A DNA stretch of 64,000 bases from Harmothoe impar (lineage: Eukaryota > Annelida > Polychaeta > Phyllodocida > Polynoidae): positions 1 to 64,000 of the forward strand of contig OX381721.1 in the NCBI GenBank assembly GCA_947462335.1. The letters run 5' to 3'. The translations under genes and the position numbers were made by a program. The notes beneath the pieces were generated by a model. The model saw only the letters and a program-made list of their open reading frames with translations, was not told the DNA's origin and did not search any database. Within the stretch, counting starts at the first letter, position 1, and the number at the start of each line of letters is the position of its first letter. Of the stretch, positions 35,061 to 45,821 are shown one piece after another.

Positions 35061-35967
35061 TGTCCAAACTACTGTCTGCTTAGCTGCACTGTAGTTTATG
35101 TTCCTCTTTCCACTTGCATTTTACTTCCCAACTTCCCAACATTGTTGAGCACAACATCATTCATGGGATGATCATGGTATTTAAATGTCTGCTGCCAAAT
35201 AAAGATTGCCGCCATGTTGATACAAAGCAGGGCAGCGCCAGAACAAGCACCAGTGACTCGGCATGTTTGTAGAGCCACCTGTAGGTGGCGATTTCACCCC
35301 GATTTCTCATTTAGTAATCAAAAGCTCTTTTGAAATTGATAACATTAATGTATATTATTAACATATTGCTAATATTTTGAGGCTCCATATAATTGTGCAA
35401 ACAGCTGTGTAAGCTTTGTAATGCATATTTGAGCAATCTTGTGTGTAGGCATTGGTAATACTCCTATATACTACTTATGAGACACTGTCATTGTCAATAC
35501 CAACGGAACAGGACAGACACGTTCAGGAGCATCAACAGCCAAGGAAGCTATTCTGTGTCATCTTTGTTGTTTTGTTAATTTGAGATAGCCAGTATAATCA
35601 CAAAATATATCATCAGGACTAAAGTATGAAACATTTCATCACCTGCTTTAAACAACTGCACACATACTAGGCTGATTCGGACCTTGCTTGTAATAAGGTG
35701 CCATGTCCCCATTGCACAGCCCAGCCTTGTAGGGCATCGTAAAAGATCCACAAATATACAGAGGATGTTCTCGCCCTTTGACTTGCCACATATCTGACCA
35801 TAGGTTTATTACAGCATGGTATTATGGTCATATGACTCTGGGTATATATGCAACTACGAATTCAACACTTGTATATGTAAAGAAACCGTAGAATGTTTTT
35901 ACAATTAAGTCTTCAAGTAGAACAATTTGAATGTGTCATGATTAAAATATCTATACTCTGTCTCCGC
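35061..35967. other. upstream region and probable intron of the methyltransferase gene
   Basis: No coding sequence recognised. It ends in a clear splice acceptor at 35968-35969, so the 3' part is probably intron and the promoter lies further upstream. Confidence 0.4.
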
Positions 35968-35969
35968 AG
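35968..35969 (+). other. splice acceptor before methyltransferase coding exon
   Basis: CTATACTCTGTCTCCGCAG is a pyrimidine-rich acceptor ending 21 bases before the ATG at 35991. It implies a 5' non-coding exon upstream. Confidence 0.6.
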
Positions 35970-35990
35970 GTGTTAAGAGCTTACAGCAGT

Positions 35991-36857
35991 ATGAAGACTC
36001 ACCATCTGTGGTTCTATGCTAGTCTAATAGGTGCAACTTTACTCATTACTTTATGGAGAACCTTTGGGAAACCAATGCGAATCCCACTTGACAGACGAGA
36101 TACTACTATCTTAGTCAGTCAGCCGACACCTGCACCAAGAAATGATATTGATGAGAAACAAATTTTTGCCTTTGTCCAACCAGAACTAGATAATTGTGAT
36201 GATTTATTTGAGGTGATACAGCCTGCTAGCTTAGAATATGATGGTGAGTACAGACATCTTAGTGGCCTGATAGCAGCTGAGTGGGCCCGCATGAAAGCAA
36301 GGAAGGTCAGTTTGGAAGGTCACAGTGGGAATATGCTAAAACAGAAGTTGACCTACCAGACTATAGCTAAGGCCACTTTTGTGAAGACGGTGTGTGAAAC
36401 TGGATTTAATGCTGGACACAGTGCACTCGTCTTCCTGGCAACCAAAGCAAACATCCATGTCTATTCCTTTGATTTGGGAAGCCACAAATATGCACGGCCA
36501 ATGGCTAATCTGCTGCAGAAAGCCTTCCCTGGTAGACTGAACATAACCTGGGGGGACTCAAAGCTAACTGTTCCAGCTTTTTCAAAATCCCATCCAGATA
36601 TAAAATGTGACATTTTGATTGTGGATGGGGGACACAAATATAGAGAGGCTAAGGCTGACCTGCGGAACCTGAGAGCCATGGCTCAGAAGAGTTACCACAT
36701 CCTGATTATTGACGACCACCCAGCCAATAGCCTGCCAGGGGTGAAGAGAGCCTGGAAGGAGGAACTGTCAGCACAGCAGCTTAAGGAGCACTTTGGGTGT
36801 ACTTTCAACTCCAAGAAAAATAGAGGCTTCACCGTGGGGAAATACATGAATCTCTGA
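35991..36857 (+). CDS. membrane-anchored class I SAM-dependent methyltransferase (Methyltransf_24-like)
   Basis: A 288-residue ORF from the ATG at 35991; the frame is open seven codons further up but that start would be GTG. Residues about 5-21 (LWFYASLIGATLLITLW) are a signal anchor, so the catalytic domain would face the ER/Golgi lumen. Rossmann-fold motifs: VCETGFNAGHSALVFL (SAM-binding loop I, near residue 135), VYSFDLGSHKY (acidic end of beta 2), CDILIVDGGHKY (motif near residue 205) and ILIIDDHP (near 235). The substrate is unknown. A poly(A) signal follows at 36973. A paralogue lies at 60671-61489 on the other strand. No lesion is visible. Confidence 0.85.
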   Translation: MKTHHLWFYASLIGATLLITLWRTFGKPMRIPLDRRDTTILVSQPTPAPRNDIDEKQIFAFVQPELDNCDDLFEVIQPASLEYDGEYRHLSGLIAAEWARMKARKVSLEGHSGNMLKQKLTYQTIAKATFVKTVCETGFNAGHSALVFLATKANIHVYSFDLGSHKYARPMANLLQKAFPGRLNITWGDSKLTVPAFSKSHPDIKCDILIVDGGHKYREAKADLRNLRAMAQKSYHILIIDDHPANSLPGVKRAWKEELSAQQLKEHFGCTFNSKKNRGFTVGKYMNL

Positions 36858-36972
36858 ACAGAAGCAGAAACGCTATTTGTGCATTTTTTTATTTACTACA
36901 CCTGAACTGTTTCACTGTGAGAAAATCCATGAATCTATAGACAGCAATTAACAGCTGATGTGGCTTCATCAA

Positions 36973-36978
36973 AATAAA
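36973..36978 (+). other. poly(A) signal AATAAA of the methyltransferase gene
   Basis: AATAAA about 115 bp downstream of the stop codon, consistent with a normal 3' UTR. Confidence 0.55.
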
Positions 36979-37212
36979 GCACATAAAACCCCAATTAAAA
37001 TGCTTTCAGTATAGTACAGCACCCACATTCTGAGCTCTGATGTAACAATGGAAATTGACATGTGAAATCAGCCATAGACCTCAGCATGCCTCATGGTTTG
37101 GTGGCCCACTAGTGAGCATCTTAAGGTTGATCGCTATTTTTAACTTTTCATCCATAGAATTTCCTATTTTTTTGCCCAATGGTAGTTTAGATCATTATAA
37201 TGCCGACTTCCT

Positions 37213-37302
37213 GACTATTCAAGGAAGCATAATAATAAGTCTGATATAAATATACAACAACAACAACATTAGTTTGGGCTTATAAACCTGGCAACAACCG
37301 CC
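37213..37302. repeat. split direct repeat B2 of retroelement 1
   Basis: 90 bp from GACTATTCAAGGAAGC to AACAACCGCC, near-identical to 37545-37634. It marks the 3' terminus of the element. It includes a CAACAACAAC run. Confidence 0.8.
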
Positions 37303-37352
37303 TATTTATTAACAATAACAATAAGATAAAAAAAAATTAAAAGAATTGTGTT

Positions 37353-37414
37353 GATGTGCTAACTAAGTATCACACGCTGGCTTGTGCTCTCTCTCCTTCG
37401 CCGAAAACAACAAT
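37353..37414. repeat. split direct repeat A2 of retroelement 1
   Basis: 62 bp from GATGTGCTAACTAAG to GAAAACAACAAT, matching 52151-52212 exactly as far as I can read. It sits between the two B repeats, as expected. About 130 bp between it and B1 are not found at the 5' terminus, so A1 may be truncated. Confidence 0.8.
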
Positions 37415-37544
37415 GGCGATACAAACGGAGAAGACGGAAGTTAACCCCTGCGCATGCGCCGAACCAAGTTACCCGGTGGTTCCCGCCACGATCAGTCTGA
37501 TTATACACCAGAAATACCTATGCTATTTCTTGTAACATAATCCC

Positions 37545-37634
37545 GACTATTCAAGGAAGCATAATAATAAGTCTGATATAAATATACAACAACAACAACA
37601 GTAGTTTGGGCTTATAAACCTGGCAACAACCGCC
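37545..37634. repeat. split direct repeat B1 of retroelement 1
   Basis: 90-bp direct copy of 37213-37302, just downstream of the recombinase gene. Confidence 0.8.
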
Positions 37635-37677
37635 AAACCACCAAACCAAACCAAGATGTATGAGTGTAAGTAACCAG

Positions 37678-38625
37678 TTATAGAATGAAATCCAAAACTT
37701 TCCTACTCCAAATCCTTTCCTCCTTAACTAGATTAACCAGAGGACGATTTAAATATCTCAAAACACATAAACTTTTCCAATCCCCTTTTTTCGAAATATC
37801 TGATAATTCCATACCAACCATAGACAATGTTGTCGCGCCACCATGCCTGAAACTATGGGTACCAAACTTGCCCATAATCCCCAGCTGTACACAAATACTC
37901 GACAATTTATCCACAAACCAATAATATTTCGCTGTCCAAAATTTACCACTTTTGGTCCAGCCCAGTAACTGCTTACCTGGACCTGTCCGGCTGTAACGCA
38001 TAATTAAACTCAAATTATTAATAAAACATAAAGGATGGCCTACTACAGTAGCTACCGGTATCTCCAAAACCCGCTCTTTGAATTGTATAGTCTTAGTGCG
38101 TCTCACTTTAAATAACACACCCCAATTACAAAACACCACATCATCATAATCAATCACCATCTCCGATTCAAAAACGTTTGAACCTCGTAATAAATTTCTA
38201 AACATAATCAACGCTGCTGTCCAAAACACCACATCTTCCATCTTTCGAAAATCTAATACATCTTTAATCATAAGCAAATGCTGTGGAAATAAACAAGTAG
38301 ATGATTCCACAAAATTACCTTTAAACCTTTTTACTCCACCTAAAACCCACAACAAACCTAAACTTTGACGAGTCTCATCCTTATACCCTTGTACCAACAC
38401 AGCAGAAACATACTGCTGAATAGAAGAATAACAGATCTGTTTACTTAAAAATGCCACATATTTCCGCATTACCAAAGAGACCAATGGATAACACAGGTAA
38501 CCTTCCTGTTTACAAAAATCCTCATATCTCCTAATCTGTACAGAACGCGTCTTCTTTGTACTCTCCGAATAATACAAATCCTCCAAACGCAACACCTCGT
38601 TCAAGAGCTCATCAGCTTGAAACAA
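37678..38625 (-). CDS. tyrosine recombinase of retroelement 1
   Basis: A 315-residue ORF with all catalytic landmarks of the family: Arg in FRNLLRGSN, Lys in RRTKTIQFKE, the HxxR box in GTHSFRHGGATTL, and the nucleophile Tyr in VLRYLNRP. The N-terminal half is a SAM-like DNA-binding domain (KYVAFLSKQICYSSIQQYVSAV). The enzyme would integrate a circular DNA copy by site-specific recombination, replacing a DDE integrase. The ORF has no ATG near its 5' end (the first start-like codon is TTG), but a pyrimidine-rich TTTTGTTTTGTTTCAAG there could be a splice acceptor. The recombinase is the best-preserved gene of this element. Confidence 0.85.
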   Translation of the reverse strand: MFQADELLNEVLRLEDLYYSESTKKTRSVQIRRYEDFCKQEGYLCYPLVSLVMRKYVAFLSKQICYSSIQQYVSAVLVQGYKDETRQSLGLLWVLGGVKRFKGNFVESSTCLFPQHLLMIKDVLDFRKMEDVVFWTAALIMFRNLLRGSNVFESEMVIDYDDVVFCNWGVLFKVRRTKTIQFKERVLEIPVATVVGHPLCFINNLSLIMRYSRTGPGKQLLGWTKSGKFWTAKYYWFVDKLSSICVQLGIMGKFGTHSFRHGGATTLSMVGMELSDISKKGDWKSLCVLRYLNRPLVNLVKEERIWSRKVLDFIL

Positions 38626-38699
38626 AACAAAAAACTACAATCAATAATCAGAAACATTTCTGCTTTCCACTCAGGCAGCAAAAGTGCCTGTCACGCGCT

Positions 38700-39877
38700 T
38701 AACTATAAGCCGTGTCTCGTGCTTTATTCCCAGTGACTCTAGACAAAGCATCACAAAATACATTATCAGCACTCGATATTCTATGTGCAAAAATCTCAAA
38801 ATTATACACAAATGAACACCAAAATATTTCCCTTTACCATTGCATACAGAATCTGTTCCTGGACCTCCCCGTCCTTAACATAATTTCCACTGCTACATTA
38901 TCAGTAAATACATGAATCGCCTTACATTTCCACTGTACTCCCCATCTCACACAAGACATCAAAATAGGCCACAACTCTCTTTCCGCTGATGAAAATAATA
39001 TTTCATTTGGTCCCTTCTCAAAATGATTTCCAAATTCAAAACCTTGTACTTCTTCATTGTCCCAAGTACCATAGAACCAATAATTATCAAAACAAGCGCC
39101 AAAACCAATCATAGACTCATCTGAATACATTGTATAACAGTTCTCAAATTTAATATCAATCACCGACGCACAACCATTAAACATAACCGCAAAGCTTCTC
39201 CACCATTTTAAATCCTCTCCAAAATTTCCATCCAAGTAAATAACATCATTTTGACCGATTACCGTATTTAACAAATTAATAGCCCTGCGAGAAAAGGTGC
39301 GCCAACCTCTAATTACGGTACTACAATGAGCCAAAACTCCTACAAGACTCTGCAACTGTTTCTTTGTACACTTACTTAGCAACAAGAATTCACTTATTAA
39401 AGCACCCAATATACACAATTTGTCTACTGGTAAATACAACTTCAAATCCACAGAACTTAAATCAATACCCAAATATCTTATTTTACGAGCAGGACTAATC
39501 AATTTTTTATAATTAATATAAAACCAAAACGTCTCAGTAAATCCATCAATACATACAAAACATTCCAGCAACTGGGTTTGTCCTCCTCCATAATTAAAAA
39601 ATCGTACAAATACCCATAAACCCTTACAAAACCACGTGATTTCATACAACGCACAATAAATTCAGTAAATTGAGTAAATATAAATGAAGCTGATTTCAGA
39701 CCGAACGCCAAACTATTGTTAACCAAAAACTCATCTCTCCCAAACACATTCCACCTAAAACCTTGCAAGGTTCGCTGCTGACCACATACCGGTATGCTGC
39801 GATATGCACCTTTAATATCCAATACAGTCATTACACAATTCTTAGTCATATCCTTAGTCACATCTTTCACAGCTACA
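38700..39877 (-). pseudogene. retroelement 1 RT (3' part) and RNase H
   Basis: After the fold-back insertion the RT continues with TVLDIKGAYRSIPVCG and FGLKSASFIFTQFTEF. The catalytic box reads YLYD instead of YLDD (GYLYDFLIMEED), so a metal-binding Asp is lost. A frame change near 39560 leads into the thumb (RKIRYLGIDLSSVDLKLYLP) and RNase H (MYSDESMIGFGACFDN, HVFTDNVAVEIM). Another shift near 38834 precedes a DALSR end near 38720. Dead copy. Confidence 0.8.
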
Positions 39878-40906
39878 TACCAAGGTAGAAAAATATCATG
39901 ATAAATATTATGATTTATCATGTTGAACCATGATCTATCATGATTTATCATGATAAATCATAGTTAAGCATGTTTTTTCCTACCATGATTAACTGTGATA
40001 GATCATACTTTATAATGATATTACCTAATCGTGTTAAATCATGTATTCTTGTCTCATGATAAATCATACTTTATTGTGATATTACCTCTTGCGAGGGTAA
40101 ATCATGATTGATCATGTTTTCTCCTACCATGATTAATCATGATTAATCATACTACATTATGATCTTACCGCCTGAAAGGCGAAATCATGATAAATTATGT
40201 TTTCTTTTTTTCATGATATGTCATTATAACCCATACTTCATCATGATTTAACCTCTTGAGAGGGGAAATAATTTATGCTTTATCTTGATTTTAACCTAAT
40301 CATATTTAATCATAATTTATCATGATTTATCATGATTTTATCCTTTGGGAGAGAAAACATGATTTATCTTGATTCTATTATTATTATGATTGGTCACGAT
40401 CTCACCTATTGAAAGGGAAAACATGATTTATTATGATTTTACCTTAGCACAATTAATCATAATATTTCATGATTTATTATGACTTTACACATTAAGAGAG
40501 AAAACATAATTTATCACGATTTTACCTGAATATGATTAATCATGGTGTATCATGATTTATCATGATCTCACCCAATGAGAGTAAAACATGATTTATAAGG
40601 ATTTTACCTTACCATAATTAATCATAATATTGTCATGATTTATCATGGTTTTGCCTATTGAGAGGAAGCATGAATTATCATGATTTTATTTGACCATGAT
40701 TAATCATAATGTATCATGGTTTATTATGATATTTCCCATTGATGGGGAAAACATGCATAAATCGTACCATGATTAATCATGATATTTCATAATATATCAT
40801 GAATTATCATGATACATATATCACCCTTTGGGAGGAAAGATTTCCTGGGCTTTACTGGAGGAATGGCGGACAGTTTAGATCACATGATTATATTTAATCA
40901 ACATTT

Positions 40907-41475
40907 TAAGGCTTCTGACAGGATATAACCCATGATACTAACCAGGGGAATTAGGGAACCCTACATTATACATTATGTCAAGGCTTCTGGAGGAGTACAA
41001 CCCGTGATACTAACCAGGGCAGTTATGGGAGAATCATCCCGTTATTATATATTATTCTAAGGCTTCTGGAGGAGTACAACCCGTGATACTAACCAGGGGA
41101 TTTATGGGGAGACTCATGCCGTTATTATAAATTATTCTAAGGCTTCTGGTGGGGTACAACCCGTGATACTAACCAGGGCAGTTATGGGGAGACTCATGCC
41201 GTTATTATATATTATTCTAAGGCTTCTGGTGGGGTACAACCCGTGATACTAACCAGGGGAGCTATGGGGAGACTCATCCCGTTATTATATATTATTCTAA
41301 GGCTTCTTGTGGGGTACAACCCGTGATACTAACCAGGGGAGCTATGGGAAAACTCATGCCGTTATTATACATTATTTTCAGGCTTCTATAGAGGGGTGCA
41401 AAACTCGTGATACTAACCAAGGGACCTATGGGAAGACTCATCCCATTATTATACAATATGTCAAGGCTTCTAGGG
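40907..41475. repeat. 80-bp tandem repeat inside fold-back element 1
   Basis: Eight units beginning AAGGCTTCT at about 40908, 40980, 41059, 41139, 41219, 41299, 41379 and 41463, mostly 79-80 bp apart. Each unit contains ACAACCCGTGATACTAACCAGGG and GACTCATGCCGTTATTAT. A spurious ORF runs through it. Confidence 0.85.
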
Positions 41476-41649
41476 AGTACAACCTGGGGCTACCTCCAGC
41501 ATTAGATGTACTATAAAAGTGCTTCCTATTGTCACAGGGTAAAATTTAATATATGTCCATAATGCTAACGATGTATAGAATCAGATGATAAAATCCTTGA
41601 CTAGTAATTCTTAATGATAAAAAATGTACCAGCACCAGCACCACTCCTT

Positions 41650-42580
41650 GTGGTAACAGGTCTGTCTGGGGCTAGCTGTGAAAAGGCCACCATGACGCCC
41701 ATTGTGATTAGGGGGAAGGTGTGACCATCAAACAATAGGCCCGTACAACAATAGCCATGCCCTCATGCAGTCAGCCTGACTGTGAAGAGTGAGATATGGG
41801 TTGTTTTTAAACAAAGTGAGCAGTACATCACAAGGCAGCAGAGAGGCCACATGTATCATATATGTATATGCATATTGTTAGGTAGGTACACTACCATTTG
41901 CTAATTTATACCTATACAATATGATGTTACATTTAAACAGTAATTCATTTTGTAAGCACAGTCTAATACTATTCAACTAATATTACATGTAATTATTCAA
42001 TAGAGTATTATTCTATATCCCATTGGGTAAAATGCAAATATACTATATGATGAACCATGTATATTTCTATTTTCCAGATGAAGTCCTGCACCTGCCTTCG
42101 AAAACTATCCTGCCCTGGAGGCTCCTCTTGGCCTCCAGGGGGGGGGGGGTGCCGCTCACCCAGTCCACCTGGAGGCTCCCCCAGCCTCCAAGGAGTAGGT
42201 GCCGGTCACTCATCCCCCTGGAGTCTCCCCTGCCTTCCAAGGGCAGGTACCGCTCCCCCAGATCCCTTGGAGGCTCCCCCGGCCGCCAGAGGGCGGGTGC
42301 CGCTCGCCCAGTAAAACCCAGCTAACAAAAAAGCGTTCACCCCCCCCCAAACCACCCATTGTGGTAAAAGGCCGGTCTGGAGCTAGCTGTGAACACACAA
42401 GCATGACGCCCATTGTGATAGGGGTAGAGGTGTGACCATACAACAATAGGCCCAAAAGACAACAGCCCTGCCCCCATGCAGCCGGCCTCAGTGTGGGTGT
42501 GAGTTTTATTTCTAAATAGTGTGACCAGTACACCACAAGGCAGCAGACTGACCACATGTACATGTATAGGAATATACAAA
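41650..42580. repeat. duplicated 220-bp segment flanking a GC-rich block
   Basis: A segment with GACGCCCATTGTGAT, GTGTGACCAT and CACAAGGCAGCAGA appears at about 41650-41880 and again at about 42360-42580. Between them, 42094-42320 holds GC-rich direct repeats built on CTGGAGGCTCC...CCTCCA and GGTGCCGCTC, plus a G run at 42139. No gene seen. Confidence 0.7.
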
Positions 42581-43891
42581 CATGTGCATGTATATTACAT
42601 GGTCTAGGTAGGTGTATAAACACAGTCTGTTTAATAACTATTATCCATATTCTTGATTAGATTTGATTATTTATTGATATTAGAATTTCACATACAACGG
42701 GTGCTTCTCATTCTATGTCATGTAGTCTCTCTACTTATCATATAATAGTTTATTATTAAAATTAATGCTGAAACATGGCATATATGTTTATAACATACAT
42801 ATACATAATATCGTAATCATATTATAATCTATTCATTATGTACGAATAGCTTTAGAATAGATTGAAGCTGTGTTGAGTGAATGTAACTATAATTATAATC
42901 TGTTTTGTTTTATTTTAAAGTCAATTTTCACACAATAATAATAACATCACTTTTTTTCTCTTCTTCCAGGGACTGGCCCTGCCTTCCACAGACTGGTTCC
43001 GCCTTCCATAGACCGGCCCTGCCTTCCAGAACCATCTAACCACCATTAAATGATGAAATTGATGAATGAATGCATTGACCACTCACCCAACCCCCATCCC
43101 ACCCCCCCCCAATAAACATATTGTCTATTCACATTGAAAGAAGAAATCGTGGTAGTTCAAAATTATATGTATCATGGTACAGTTAGGTAAATCATAATAT
43201 TTATCATGATGATTAGACTATAAAATATTATGATGATTATCATACTATATATCATGATATAGTAAAATAAATCATGATACTCATCATAGTTCTTTCACGG
43301 AAACCATGATTTTTATACCATGACATATCACAATGATAAAATATGATAAACCATGCTAAATATCATATTAAATAAATCATAGTTAATATGAAAATTATGA
43401 TTTTAGACCATGATATATCATGATAATTAGATGATTATAGCATGATAAACCATGATTATATCACAATATATAAACATGATGCATAATAAATCATGATATA
43501 TCTTGGCAAATTTACTGTGGTAAATCATCTTTTATCATCAGAAATCAGGCTAAAAATAATCATGTTGTTTTCACGAAAATCATAATTTCAAAAACGTGAA
43601 ATAATGTGATACTTAATGTGATTGTATCATAAAACTTATCATGATAAAATATATTTCATCATGATTAATATTATGATAAAGTATAATAAATCATGATAAA
43701 TTACGATTCATCATGGGAAATTCCATACGGTAAACCATACAATATCATGGTTTATTATGGTCTTCATCATGATAGATCATAATTATTACCATGATATATC
43801 ATGTTTTAAAAATCATGATATCCGTGAAAAACGCATGATTTTTTCAACATGATAAAGTAATGATATTTATTATGATATTTTTCTACCTGGG

Positions 43892-44340
43892 TAACAAAAG
43901 TTCTCTACTACATCCTGCATATAATTATTAATACTAATATTACTTGGTCTACTCGCATCTGTAAAACAACGTATAGTAGAACCACCATCTTTTTTGACCG
44001 CACCCAGAGCGTGCACACACTTCGGTTTTTCACTCACAATACTCACAATACCTTCCAATAATTCCTCATACACAATGCTATTCATACTAACAAAAGCTTC
44101 TTCCTTCAAAATGGAATTATAATTCATCATATCATAAGATGTATTCACATCATCGTTAGCTATACGACATCCCAATAAACTACTCCTGAAAATGTATTCA
44201 ATGTTGATATCAAAACTACCGGTAAACATCAACTCCATAAACATAGCGCACGGTTTCAACAAAATCTTAGTGCCATTTATATAATGCTGGTTCTCATTCT
44301 TGCATAATTCAAAAGAGCCCCACATATCTTCAAAATCTTC
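43892..44340 (-). pseudogene. retroelement 1 RT, N-terminal part
   Basis: The ORF begins in frame with sequence beyond 49960 and contains the KPKCVHALGAVKKDGG and FTDASRPSNISINNYM blocks, matching the RT fingers of retroelement 2 (KPTCVHALGAVPKATGG, TDASRPDGLSINSHM). It is cut at 43892 by the fold-back element and resumes at 39877. Upstream it is cut by retroelement 2 at 44340/49960, where the two sides join in frame. Confidence 0.82.
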
Positions 44341-44341
44341 C

Positions 44342-44423
44342 ATTACCGTTGACTACAGTTTAGGTTAAAGGTTAACGACGAGGGGCATTGGCGCTTAACC
44401 GTTTGTCACAACCGTGACCCGGC
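44342..44423. repeat. split direct repeat B2 of retroelement 2
   Basis: 82 bp from ATTACCGTTGACTACAG to GTGACCCGGC, identical to 44625-44706 as far as I can read. It forms the 3' terminus. Confidence 0.85.
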
Positions 44424-44446
44424 CTATTTATTAGAAATAACAAAAA

Positions 44447-44624
44447 GAAAAAAAAACCAAGGTCTCTGCTGGCCTGCTGCTGGCCTTGCTGCCTGCTTGC
44501 TTGCTGCTGGTACCTCCCCTCCCCTGGAGAAGAGTTCCACGGCTGGTGCCGGTGGGAGGCACTAGGTGGCACTGGTATGTACACTAATATGGGAATAACT
44601 TCCCCAATGGAAGTTATGCCCGAC
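44447..44624. repeat. split direct repeat A2 of retroelement 2
   Basis: An A run, then CCAAGGTCTCTGCTGG to AAGTTATGCCCGAC. It matches 49781-49959 with a few substitutions and one indel. Confidence 0.85.
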
Positions 44625-44706
44625 ATTACCGTTGACTACAGTTTAGGTTAAAGGTTAACGACGAGGGGCATTGGCGCTTAACCGTTTGTCACAACCGTGA
44701 CCCGGC
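44625..44706. repeat. split direct repeat B1 of retroelement 2
   Basis: Second copy of the 82-bp B repeat, directly joined to A2, downstream of the recombinase gene. Confidence 0.85.
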
Positions 44707-44760
44707 ACACCCAAACTGGAGTGAAGTTGTAAGAGAGGGGGGTAGGTGTATGTCTAAGTC

Positions 44761-45821
44761 TTAGTAGCTGCTTGCCGCGATAAGCGCATCTGTAATTTTC
44801 CTGTCCATGGCTATCCTCGCCGACATTGGCTTGGCGAGGTATATGAGTGCGGTTAGGGAGGCCCAGTCGCCCACCTGCCTTATGTCCTCCAGGGGGATGC
44901 CCGACTGGTGGAAGAATGCCGCCCCCGCTCTCACATGCTGTGTACCCCCGCACGTTCCGGATTCATCCCGATGCCCTCAATCAGCCCCTTGAGGAACTTG
45001 AGCAACGGGGGGTACGTCAGCGGTACTTGGTGGGAGCCTCTCCTAACTAGGAAGAGGGGAGCGGAGGGGTCAGCCGGAGAATCCGAGAGGTGACGCCTTA
45101 ACAAGGAAGCGGCGCACAGTGGAGAGTCGGCGGTGTAGGTGATGGGCACCAGGTTCTCCCGCTGGCCAAACTGTATAGTCTTTGAACTGCTAATGCGCAG
45201 CATCACCCCCCAGGGGTAAAACCTGACTGAGCTTCGTCGCATGAAGTGGCCGGTTATGTCCTTGAAAGTCGCTGGTACGAGGTTGCTCTTCCGCAGTAGA
45301 GAGCGAAAGCTGGTGACCAGACAAGCCCACATTACACAGTCATTATGATTTTTGAAGTTTACTAGGCGGTACATGGCGAGTAGATCGGACACCGTGACCG
45401 TCACCCTGGTCGGTGTCGGGTCGCCCAGCATCCGGCGGAGTCCCCTCAGCGTTGCACTAAAGGCAAAGTCCTGCCTAATAAATTGCACATCGTACCCAAA
45501 ATATTTGTTCAGACTGATGACACCGCTAACGTAGTTGTCTATAGTGCTAAATTTGAGGCTGTCCGAGAGAAACATTATGTAGCGTGACATGGTACGGCTA
45601 TCCGTTGGTAGCACCTTGACCCCGAGCCAGGTGCAGAATGTTATGAAGCGCTTCCACTGCGAGGCTTTGGTGCGCCAAGTAGCGGGGGACCAGACGTGGG
45701 CTCTCGCCTCTGCCGCCATCCGGTCCAGGAGCATGCATCTCTGGTTTGCCCCTGCAACACAGGGAATCAGGGAATTTGCTGTTATCGAATAATAATCTGG
45801 ATAGGGCGTCTGCGACCACAT
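44761..45821 (-). pseudogene. tyrosine recombinase of retroelement 2, frameshifted at HxxR
   Basis: From the ATG at 45821 an intact frame encodes the DNA-binding half (WRTKASQWKRFITFCTW) and the first part of the catalytic domain, with Arg in FRSLLRKSN and Lys in SSSKTIQFGQ. The frame ends at TGA (44933-44931) two codons after the His of the HxxR box. The rest of the box (Arg-Ala-Gly-Ala-Ala) and the Tyr region (ALIYLAKP) continue in another frame to a stop at 44761. A single small indel therefore separates the catalytic His from the catalytic Arg and Tyr. Its 5' end overlaps the RT ORF by about 220 bp in a different frame. Confidence 0.82.

Larger units (their letters stand above)
39880..43891. 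mobile_element. fold-back element 1 with ATCATGAT arms, TA target duplication
   Basis: Ends are CCAAGGTAGAAAAATATCATGATAAATAT at left and its near-perfect inverse, ending CTACCTGGG, at right; TA flanks both sides (39878-39879 and 43892-43893). Removing the insert and one TA rejoins the interrupted RT frame of retroelement 1, so the boundaries are firm. Each arm (39880 to about 40830; about 43150-43891) is packed with ATCATGAT, AATCATGATT and related palindromes. The interior holds tandem repeats, a GC-rich block and a duplicated 220-bp segment, and no credible gene. A TA target fits a Tc1/mariner-like mobilising enzyme supplied elsewhere. Confidence 0.82.

Noticed and set aside
37685..37949. 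Short ORFs opposite or overlapping the recombinase gene
   Set aside because: They are shadow frames; the minus-strand recombinase has all family motifs.
39880..40830. CRISPR-like array because of regular short repeats with spacers
   Set aside because: Repeats are palindromic ATCATGAT words of variable spacing in a eukaryotic transposon, with no cas genes; a fold-back element explains them.
41307..41516. Coding ORF in fold-back element 1
   Set aside because: It translates the 80-bp tandem repeats and has no other support.
42023..42623. Pro/Gly-rich ORFs on both strands
   Set aside because: They arise from GC-rich direct repeats within the fold-back element.
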